Part shown: positions 1 to 4,952 of the stretch, piece by piece
Numbering within the stretch: position 1 is the first letter of the stretch
How the letters are laid out: each line of letters opens with the position of its first letter
Origin: Merdicola sp048393175
Lineage (GTDB): Bacteria > Bacillota > Clostridia > TANB77 > CAG-508
Assembly (NCBI GenBank): GCA_048393175.1
Contig: DBFJJM010000014.1
Span: 1-5,609 of the forward strand
Reading direction: 5' to 3'
DNA: 5,609 nt
Position numbers and translations under genes: made by a program
The notes under the pieces: generated by a model
Seen by the model: only the letters and a program-made list of their open reading frames with translations
The model's database searches: none
What the model was told of the DNA's origin: nothing

Positions 1-53
1 GAACTGAAATTATTATTTTTCAATTTTTTGTTTTATTATGGTAGGAGGGACAA

Positions 54-896
54 ATGGAAAAAATAGAGGAAAAAGACCAAAAAATTATACAGAAAGTTTT
101 AAAATATTTTAAACTGCCCTATCTTACACATCATTATTTTTATGATGGTACAGACAGTAAAGTATTGTTGTTAAATGATTCGTATTTAATAAAACAAAAT
201 AAGAAAAAAAATTTAAAAGCAGAAGTGGAATTCTTAAGAAAAACACGACACGAGAAATTACAAAAAATTCTTTATATTGATAAGAGCTATGAATTTGTAG
301 TATATAAATTTATTCCTGGAGAAACAATGAAAAAAGTAGAAGATGTACCAGATACCTTAAAAAATATTGTATCTATTGTTTCTTGTTATTCTGATTGTTT
401 TAAAAAAGGCTACGGTTTTTTGTACAAAACAGTAGATTCTTGGTCTACCTTTTTAGAAAATCAAGTGGCTTCTAGTAGTCAAACGGTAAAAGAATATATT
501 TCAGAAAATGCTTTGGTTTCTATGGCTGTTTCTAACTTAAAAAATTATCCTTTTGAAAAAAAATTATTACATGGAGATTTTGGAACTCATAATTTTATAA
601 AGCAAAATAAAAAATTAGTAGGAGTAATTGACCCTTTACCAATAATAGGAGACCCCTTATATGATATTTTATTTGCCGTTACTTCTAATGCTGAACTTTT
701 GAAACAATTGCCCTTATCGTCTCTTTATGAATTTATTTCAGAACCAAAAGAAAAAATACAACATTTATTACTTATTATCTTGTATATTCGAATTTCGCGA
801 TGTTTAAAATATCACCCTAATGATATTTTGTTTTACTTAAATTATTGGAATCAATTAAAGCAAAATTATATAGAAACTTTACAAATTTCAAGGTAA
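54..896 (+). CDS. APH-fold phosphotransferase (aminoglycoside phosphotransferase/choline kinase superfamily), substrate unknown
   Basis: 280-residue soluble protein with a protein-kinase-like small-molecule kinase fold. Visible motifs: a probable ATP-binding lysine K47 in YLIKQ; a helix with E57/E59 that could pair with it; a hinge-like stretch VYKFIPGE at 83-90; the catalytic (Brenner) motif HGDFGTHN at 173-180 with D175 as likely base and N180; and the metal-binding motif VIDP at 191-194 (D193), followed by GDPLYD at 199-204. The family uses ATP to phosphorylate a hydroxyl on small molecules such as aminoglycosides, macrolides, choline or sugars. The HGDFGTHN...GVIDP...GDPLYD arrangement recalls chromosomal Bacillota phosphotransferases of unknown substrate rather than a named resistance enzyme. 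The ATG at 54 is supported by AGGAGG at 43-48. No signal peptide or membrane segment is seen. It is the only plus-strand gene and has no partner in view. Fold and kinase role are fairly sure; substrate is not. Confidence 0.85.
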   Translation: MEKIEEKDQKIIQKVLKYFKLPYLTHHYFYDGTDSKVLLLNDSYLIKQNKKKNLKAEVEFLRKTRHEKLQKILYIDKSYEFVVYKFIPGETMKKVEDVPDTLKNIVSIVSCYSDCFKKGYGFLYKTVDSWSTFLENQVASSSQTVKEYISENALVSMAVSNLKNYPFEKKLLHGDFGTHNFIKQNKKLVGVIDPLPIIGDPLYDILFAVTSNAELLKQLPLSSLYEFISEPKEKIQHLLLIILYIRISRCLKYHPNDILFYLNYWNQLKQNYIETLQISR

Positions 897-983
897 GAAT
901 ATTATTAATAGAAAATTAAAACACATAGAGAAAGGAAACACCATATATTACCAATTATGATTATTGGTTTATTTGAGTTGCAC

Positions 984-1009
984 AAAAGTGACTATTTTCA
1001 GTCTTTTTT
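984..1009 (+). terminator. Weak candidate terminator downstream of the phosphotransferase
   Basis: GACT (990-993) and AGTC (1000-1003) enclose a 6-nt loop and are followed by six T (1004-1009). The A-rich bases at 984-988 can pair with part of the T run across a T/T mismatch. The core stem is only 4 bp. A second weak hairpin (ACCAAT/ATTGGT, 950-968) lies upstream with no good T tract. One of these may end the phosphotransferase transcript, but both are marginal. Confidence 0.3.
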
Positions 1010-1045
1010 AGCCGCCATTTTCTAAACCAAGAAAAAAGCCGAGAC

Positions 1046-1089
1046 AGAATACTTTTCAGGTATTCTACCCCAACTATTGACTTTGAACC
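1046..1089 (-). mobile_element. Possible relic of one insertion-sequence end (ISL3-like terminal repeat)
   Basis: Read on the minus strand from 1089, the sequence begins GGTTCAAAGTCAATAG and continues TTGGGGTAGAATACC. From memory this resembles the GGxTCxxxGTCAAxxxTTGGGGTAG type of terminal inverted repeat found in ISL3-family elements of Bacillota. Just inside it is a perfect 7-bp inverted repeat, AGAATAC (1046-1052) and GTATTCT (1060-1066). No matching opposite end and no transposase fragment are recognised in 897-1045, so at most one decayed end, or an unrelated conserved intergenic motif, is present. Confidence 0.25.
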
Positions 1090-1090
1090 T

Positions 1091-1135
1091 AAAAATAGAG
1101 CAAAGCAGATTGTAATGAATCTAGCTTGGCTCTAT
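1091..1135 (-). terminator. Intrinsic terminator of the initiator tRNA gene
   Basis: On the minus strand, 5 nt after the tRNA CCA end, a long hairpin forms. ATAGAGC (1135-1129) pairs with GCTCTAT (1101-1095). After one C/T mismatch AAGC pairs with GCTT, and after a bulged T AGATT pairs with AATCT, leaving a short loop. The stem is followed directly by TTTT (1094-1091). Position and polarity fit termination of the tRNA transcript, and of any read-through from the upstream glycosyltransferase gene. Confidence 0.8.
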
Positions 1136-1140
1136 ACTTT

Positions 1141-1216
1141 TGGTTGCGGGGGTAGGACTCGAACCTACGACCTTTGGGTTATGAGCCCAACGAGCTGCCA
1201 ACTGCTCCACCCCGCG
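1141..1216 (-). tRNA. Initiator tRNA, tRNA-fMet (anticodon CAT)
   Basis: A 76-nt cloverleaf on the minus strand that starts CGCGGGG and ends CCCCGCA plus ACCA, so CCA is encoded. Initiator hallmarks are all present: the unpaired C1-A72 at the acceptor end; three consecutive G-C pairs (GGG/CCC) at the bottom of the anticodon stem, here TTGGG/CCCAA; and the loop CTCATAA carrying anticodon CAT (plus-strand 1181-1183). The T arm is GTAGG-TTCGAGT-CCTAC and the D arm GAGC-AGTTGGCA-GCTC, with a compact 8-nt D loop. It delivers formyl-methionine to start codons. It stands alone here, with its own promoter and terminator and not in a tRNA or rRNA cluster. Confidence 0.97.
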
Positions 1217-1225
1217 ATATATAGT

Positions 1226-1246
1226 ACGAGTTTTAGTATAACTCGT
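1226..1246. repeat. Perfect inverted repeat over the tRNA promoter -10 box
   Basis: ACGAGTT (1226-1232) and AACTCGT (1240-1246) form a perfect 7-bp dyad with a 7-nt spacer. The dyad covers the -10 hexamer (1235-1240) and the start-site region of the initiator tRNA promoter, which is where an operator or a supercoiling-sensitive cruciform would act. No known operator consensus is recognised, and it may be chance. Confidence 0.5.
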
Positions 1247-1263
1247 TTCCTCTTAGTTGTCAA
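1235..1263 (-). promoter_or_regulatory. Sigma-A-type promoter of the initiator tRNA
   Basis: On the minus strand TTGACA (1263-1258, perfect -35) and TATACT (1240-1235, 5 of 6 for -10) are separated by exactly 17 bp. The expected start is near 1228, about 12 nt before the mature tRNA 5' end at 1216. Such a strong promoter fits a highly expressed stable RNA. A perfect inverted repeat (1226-1246) spans the -10 box. Confidence 0.85.
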
Positions 1264-1308
1264 CCCTTCTTGCCTTATTTTATTCTATTATATGCATTTT
1301 TCTGTTTT

Positions 1309-2451
1309 TTATGCTTTCTTTTCTCCCCTTTGGTCGGAAATTGCTTCCTTAAACATCTCTTCTATTTTTAGAATACTTTTATCAATACTAAAGTCCTTTC
1401 CATACTGGCTATATTGTTCTTCCATATTTTTTCTTTCCTCTGGATGTTCTAACCAATAGTCTATCTTCTCTGCTAATTTTTGTGCATTTCCATGTTCAAA
1501 TAAGTTATTTTCTCCTAAAGCAAACTGTTTCGTAGCAGATTTTGGTGAATTCGAAATAATAGGAACGCAGCCTCTAGAAAAAGCTTCTATACAAGAAATT
1601 GCTTCTATTTCTGCATCTGCACTATGGACATATAAATCCGTCATAGTTAATAATTCTAACAAGTCCTTTTTTTCAAAAAATTGTAAAATAGGAGCATTTG
1701 TCAATTTTTTTCCTAATTCTCTATACTCTTTTTCTTTTAATCCCTTTCCAGCAAGGACTAATTGAATTTGTTTTTCATATTTTGATTTTGCAACCCCTTC
1801 TATTAAAACATCTTGTCTTTTCTCATTAGAATATCTTCCAATCATAGTAATCACAAATTTATCTTTTAATCTTCCTTGTTTTTCTTTTCTTTTATAAATA
1901 AACTCTGGGTCTACCCCATTTGAAATAACATGTAATTTTGCTGTATATCCATTTCTTTTTAATTCTTCTGCAATAAATTGACTAGGGCAATGAATATGTT
2001 TAAATTGGTTGTAAAACTTATTACGATAAAATCGATAAATTATATCATTTATTTTTTCTTTTTTTCCAAGACCTATTGTATAAGTGATATTTTCTGGTTG
2101 CATATGAAAAGCCGCTGTATATGGAACACCTAACTCCTTTGCTATTTTTAATCCCTGTACCGACAACCCAAAAGGAAGATAAAAATGAACAACATCCATT
2201 CCTCGTATCGCCTCTTTTAATGTTTTCTTGTCTGGCAATGCAAATCGCATTCCTTGAGAATGTACGATATGAGAAACAATAGGAAACAGAGGCAATTCTT
2301 TTACTACATATTTATTTTGTGCCTCTTTTCCAGTACTTACAATATATACTTCATTTCCATGATGTTCTAATGCTTTAGCAAAACGAATTGCCGACATTGT
2401 TGTTCCGTTATTTCCACTATCAAATTGGTCAATTACAATTAATATTTTCAT
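1309..2451 (-). CDS. GT4-family glycosyltransferase
   Basis: 380-residue GT-B-fold retaining glycosyltransferase that transfers a sugar from a nucleotide-activated donor to an unidentified acceptor. N-terminal domain: MKILIVIDQF start, glycine/threonine loop GNNGTTMSAIRFAKAL at 13-28, and an acceptor-side motif AFHMQPEN at 114-121 with H116. Inter-domain SNGVDPEF at 177-184. C-terminal donor domain: GRYSNEKRQD at 205-214, LVLAGKG at 231-237, and the E-x7-E pair E281/E289 within AEIEAISCIEAFSRG. No signal peptide or membrane span; the lysine-rich C-terminal helix (about 335-380) could favour a peripheral membrane position, which is inference. ATG at 2451 is preceded by AAGGAG (2462-2457). It starts 13 bp after the amylase stop, so the two are very likely co-transcribed. 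Candidate products are a glycolipid, a cell-surface glycan or an alpha-glucan; the sequence does not decide. No terminator is seen between its stop and the tRNA promoter. Confidence 0.88.
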   Translation of the reverse strand: MKILIVIDQFDSGNNGTTMSAIRFAKALEHHGNEVYIVSTGKEAQNKYVVKELPLFPIVSHIVHSQGMRFALPDKKTLKEAIRGMDVVHFYLPFGLSVQGLKIAKELGVPYTAAFHMQPENITYTIGLGKKEKINDIIYRFYRNKFYNQFKHIHCPSQFIAEELKRNGYTAKLHVISNGVDPEFIYKRKEKQGRLKDKFVITMIGRYSNEKRQDVLIEGVAKSKYEKQIQLVLAGKGLKEKEYRELGKKLTNAPILQFFEKKDLLELLTMTDLYVHSADAEIEAISCIEAFSRGCVPIISNSPKSATKQFALGENNLFEHGNAQKLAEKIDYWLEHPEERKNMEEQYSQYGKDFSIDKSILKIEEMFKEAISDQRGEKKA

Positions 2452-2464
2452 TTCTGCTCCTTTA

Positions 2465-3931
2465 CTAATTGGTATAACGATTTTCTTTTTTTACCCAAAC
2501 AGAAACACTTCCGCCTCCACAATAAAAAATGCCATTTCCTTCCTGGTCAATATATACTGTTTCTTGCATATTTCCCGTGCAATCATATAAAACGGTATTA
2601 GCAAGTCTTGTTCCTACATTCATTTGTTTACTACCTCCGCAATTATCAGACATAATAACTGCCATTCCAGAATCTGGATGGTCATAATCTCCTTCTCTTG
2701 TCCATCCAATAATATTAGGGTCGTCAAAGTAATCGTTCTGCCTTCCATAAGCAAAATATTTTCTTGCTTTTAATAACCTTTCAATCATAGACCTTTTAGG
2801 CGGAAGCTGGTCATGTGAAATACCATAATAGTCTCCATAAAACACACAAGGATAACCTTCTTTACGAAGTAAGATAAGAGTATAGGCTAATGGCTTAAAC
2901 CACTCCCTTACAAAAGAGGTTAATGCTTGTTCCGGTTGTGTATCATGATTATCCACAAAAGTAACTGCTAGTTCTGGTTTTTCTTTTACTAAAGTATTAT
3001 CTAAAATTGTACGCATATCATAATTTCCATTACTATTTGATGCATTAAATAAGTTATAATGAAGAGGAACATCAAATAAAGACATGACACTTTTAGTTTC
3101 CTGTAAATAATTTAATAAAGCTCCTAAATTAGTAGTCCAATATTCTCCAACAGTAAATAACTCTTTCCCTGTATATTCACGCAATTCCTGTAACCAATCA
3201 TCAAAAAAATTAGCTCTCATATGTTTTACTGCATCTAATCGAAATCCATCTACATTAGTAGTATCCCAATACCATTTTCCCCATTTTTTCAATTCGTCTG
3301 CTACATCTACATTATTAAAATCAACATCTGCTCCCATTAGATAGTCGAAATTTCCGTTCTCTTTGTCTACTTGCTTGTCCCAATTCTTACCATAAAATTT
3401 AAAAATTCCATTTCTTTTTGTTTTTTCATCCCAATCCACACCATGAAAATGAGTCCAATTCCACTTAAAAGACGAATATTTCTCTCCTCTTCCCGGAAAT
3501 TCATAACGTGTCCATGCCTCCATTTCTTGTGGCTCAGAAATGGAAACGGTTCTATCATTTGCCAAGTCTTCTACTGCTAGAACTTTTTCTGTTCCATCTG
3601 CACCTAATTTATGGTTTAAAACAATATCTGCATATACTTCTATATTGTTTCCTTTTAACACTTTAATCGCATTAATATATTCGTCTTTTGTACCATATTT
3701 AGTAGCAATGGAACCTTTTTGGTCAAACTCACCTAAGTCATATAAATCATATACTCCGTATCCAGTATCATATTTACCTCCTGCTGCTTTATAAGCTGGA
3801 GGTAACCAAATAGCAGTAATTCCAATACTATCTAAATAATTTGCTTCTTTTGTAATACGATTCCATAATCCGCATTCTTCTGGCAAATACCATTCGAAAT
3901 ATTGCATCATTGTTTTATTTATATTACTCAA
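2465..3931 (-). CDS. amyA: Cytoplasmic alpha-amylase, GH13 (AmyA type)
   Basis: 488 residues, close to the roughly 495 of E. coli AmyA, whose sequence it follows from end to end as I recall it. It hydrolyses internal alpha-1,4 bonds of glycogen, starch or maltodextrins. The N-terminus (QYFEWYLPEECGLW) goes straight into the barrel with no signal peptide, so it acts in the cytoplasm. GH13 regions: I DIVLNH at 102-107; the amylase-subfamily motif DYLMGADVDF at 196-205; II GFRLDAVKH at 229-237 with nucleophile D233; III VGEYW at 261-265 with acid/base E263; IV FVDNHD at 325-330 with D330. The C-terminal beta domain ends GGGSVSVWV (472-480). The start is TTG: GAGGGG (3946-3941) lies 9 nt upstream, whereas the first ATG (codon 8) would be 30 nt from it. 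The gene is first in an operon with the GT4 glycosyltransferase, suggesting shared use of glucans or released glucose, which is inference. Confidence 0.95.
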   Translation of the reverse strand: MSNINKTMMQYFEWYLPEECGLWNRITKEANYLDSIGITAIWLPPAYKAAGGKYDTGYGVYDLYDLGEFDQKGSIATKYGTKDEYINAIKVLKGNNIEVYADIVLNHKLGADGTEKVLAVEDLANDRTVSISEPQEMEAWTRYEFPGRGEKYSSFKWNWTHFHGVDWDEKTKRNGIFKFYGKNWDKQVDKENGNFDYLMGADVDFNNVDVADELKKWGKWYWDTTNVDGFRLDAVKHMRANFFDDWLQELREYTGKELFTVGEYWTTNLGALLNYLQETKSVMSLFDVPLHYNLFNASNSNGNYDMRTILDNTLVKEKPELAVTFVDNHDTQPEQALTSFVREWFKPLAYTLILLRKEGYPCVFYGDYYGISHDQLPPKRSMIERLLKARKYFAYGRQNDYFDDPNIIGWTREGDYDHPDSGMAVIMSDNCGGSKQMNVGTRLANTVLYDCTGNMQETVYIDQEGNGIFYCGGGSVSVWVKKENRYTN

Positions 3932-3973
3932 TCTATTACGCCCCTCATACTTCGATTTATTGTTTCTTTTGGC

Positions 3974-4002
3974 ATTATATCATACTTTTATGTATGATTG
4001 AA
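3974..4002 (-). promoter_or_regulatory. Extended -10 promoter of the amylase operon
   Basis: On the minus strand TATAAT (3979-3974) is a perfect -10 box, preceded by TG one base upstream (3982-3981), giving the extended TGnTATAAT form. The -35 at 17 bp spacing is poor (TTCAAT, 4002-3997), as is usual for extended -10 promoters. The expected start near 3967 gives a leader of about 35 nt before the TTG start at 3931. An inverted repeat fills the spacer. No convincing catabolite-repression (cre) site is seen. Confidence 0.65.
3979..3998. repeat. Operator-like inverted repeat in the amylase promoter
   Basis: ATCATAC (3979-3985) and GTATGAT (3992-3998) form a perfect 7-bp dyad with a 6-nt spacer, lying between the -10 and -35 positions and touching both. 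A third copy of the half-site, TCATACTT, recurs at 3945-3952 next to the ribosome binding site, matching 3980-3987. It sits just past the SDR stop but is not followed by a T tract, so it is not a good terminator. Binding by a regulator such as a dimeric repressor is inference. Confidence 0.5.
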
Positions 4003-4017
4003 ATAGTTTTTTCTAGA

Positions 4018-4818
4018 TTACATTCCTATTATTCTTCCTAGTTGTATTAAGCATGTTTGATACCAAGGTGCCGAGTAACGCGGTCTTAATTTTGTTGTTT
4101 CTACAACCTTAACATATTTGTTAATAATGGAATCAAATGGCTTTATTTCTATAAAGTTCCAAACTTTCTCTTGTACCTGTTTTATTTTATTTATAATGGA
4201 ATAAAAATAGGAGCTTTGCCCCATCCATTCATACATTTTTTCATTATTCTCTTTATTAAATCCTGTTGCATATGCTCCTGGTTCAATAATAGCAATTTCT
4301 ATATGATTTTGTTTTAATAATTTCATTTCTTGCCTTAAACACGTAGCAAATATCTCAATGCTTGCTTTAGATGCACAATATGGGGAAAGAAATGGCATCG
4401 GAATTCTCCCTGCTAAAGAAGCTAAAAAAACAATTCTCCCCTCTTTTTTCTTTTCTACCATGTTTTTTATTACCATCTGGACTAAAGTAATATTAGCAAA
4501 GATATTTGTCTCAAATACTTCTCTAATTTTTTCTATCGGAACTTCACTTACAGAACCCGATTCTCCAATAGCAGCATTGGCAAAAAAAACATCAAAAGAA
4601 TAAGAATACATTTTTTCTCTATCTTCTTGCTTGCGAATATCTAATACAAAAGAAATTAAATGTAATCCTTGTTTTTTTGCTATTTCTTCTAACTCTATTT
4701 TTTCCTCTTCATACAAAACAGTAGCAATTACATGATGCCCTCTTTTAGCTAAAGTAAGTGCTGCTTCTTTTCCCAATCCAGACCCTGCACCTGTTAATAA
4801 AACCGTCTTCTTTTTCAT
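4018..4818 (-). CDS. Classical short-chain dehydrogenase/reductase (SDR), substrate unknown
   Basis: 266 residues, a Rossmann-fold NAD(P)-dependent oxidoreductase of typical classical-SDR length. Numbered from the chosen ATG: dinucleotide-binding TGAGSGLG at 9-16; D60 in LDI at the adenine pocket; ANAAIG at 80-85 (the NNAG equivalent); and the catalytic tetrad N105 (FETN), S134 (LASLAG), Y147 and K151 (YCASK); then EPGAYATGF at 179-187 after strand 6. The basic stretch KLRPRYSAPW near 243-252 is common in SDRs acting on lipid-like or ketone substrates, but substrate cannot be told. ATG at 4818 is chosen because AGGTGA (4828-4823) lies 4 nt upstream. An in-frame TTG at 4845 would add nine residues but has no ribosome binding site. 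No promoter is convincing upstream and no terminator follows, so the transcript may enter the amylase promoter region. Confidence 0.9.
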   Translation of the reverse strand: MKKKTVLLTGAGSGLGKEAALTLAKRGHHVIATVLYEEEKIELEEIAKKQGLHLISFVLDIRKQEDREKMYSYSFDVFFANAAIGESGSVSEVPIEKIREVFETNIFANITLVQMVIKNMVEKKKEGRIVFLASLAGRIPMPFLSPYCASKASIEIFATCLRQEMKLLKQNHIEIAIIEPGAYATGFNKENNEKMYEWMGQSSYFYSIINKIKQVQEKVWNFIEIKPFDSIINKYVKVVETTKLRPRYSAPWYQTCLIQLGRIIGM

Positions 4819-4871
4819 TATATCACCTGATACAAGTATTCCCAATAGCTTATTTTTTATTTCTTACAAAT

Positions 4872-4900
4872 AAAAAAGCAACGCCCTAAAGTAGGACATT
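4872..4900 (-). terminator. Intrinsic terminator after the CRISPR array (minus strand)
   Basis: Minus-strand AATGTCCTA (4900-4892), a CTT loop, and TAGGGCGTT (4888-4880) make a 9-bp stem with two G-U pairs, followed by GC and six T (4877-4872). Read on the plus strand the two wobbles become C/A mismatches and no T run follows, so the element works leftward only. It lies between the last CRISPR repeat and the SDR start, where it would end the pre-crRNA transcript before the SDR gene. Confidence 0.7.
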
Positions 4901-4952
4901 AGTCTAGTCTTTTGATACTAATATATTCTTTACACATAAGTATTCGAATGAT

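Noticed and set aside
957..1025. Small plus-strand open frame of 22 codons (MIIGLFELHK...)
   Set aside because: No ribosome binding site at proper spacing, no family resemblance, and it overlaps terminator-like structure.
1115..1459. Plus-strand open frame with GGRTRTYDLWVMSP in it
   Set aside because: It runs antisense across the initiator tRNA and the end of the glycosyltransferase. The peptide is a familiar spurious translation of a tRNA-Met complement, and there is no ribosome binding site.
3367..3794. Open frames in other frames inside the amylase gene
   Set aside because: They lie fully within the strongly supported amylase reading frame, with no ribosome binding sites or recognisable domains.
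4358..4603. Plus-strand open frame opposite the SDR gene
   Set aside because: It is the antisense shadow of conserved SDR motifs (YCASK, NAAIG) and has no start signal.
4816..4845. TTGGGA-17-TATAAT promoter-like pair over the SDR start
   Set aside because: The TATAAT overlaps the ATG at 4818, so a transcript would start inside the gene. The -35 matches only 4 of 6. More likely it is simply an AT-rich ribosome-binding region.
4887..4916. Degenerate terminal CRISPR repeat one spacer-length left of the first repeat
   Set aside because: Base-by-base comparison gives 8 of 30 identities, which is chance level. Part of this stretch is the terminator hairpin.
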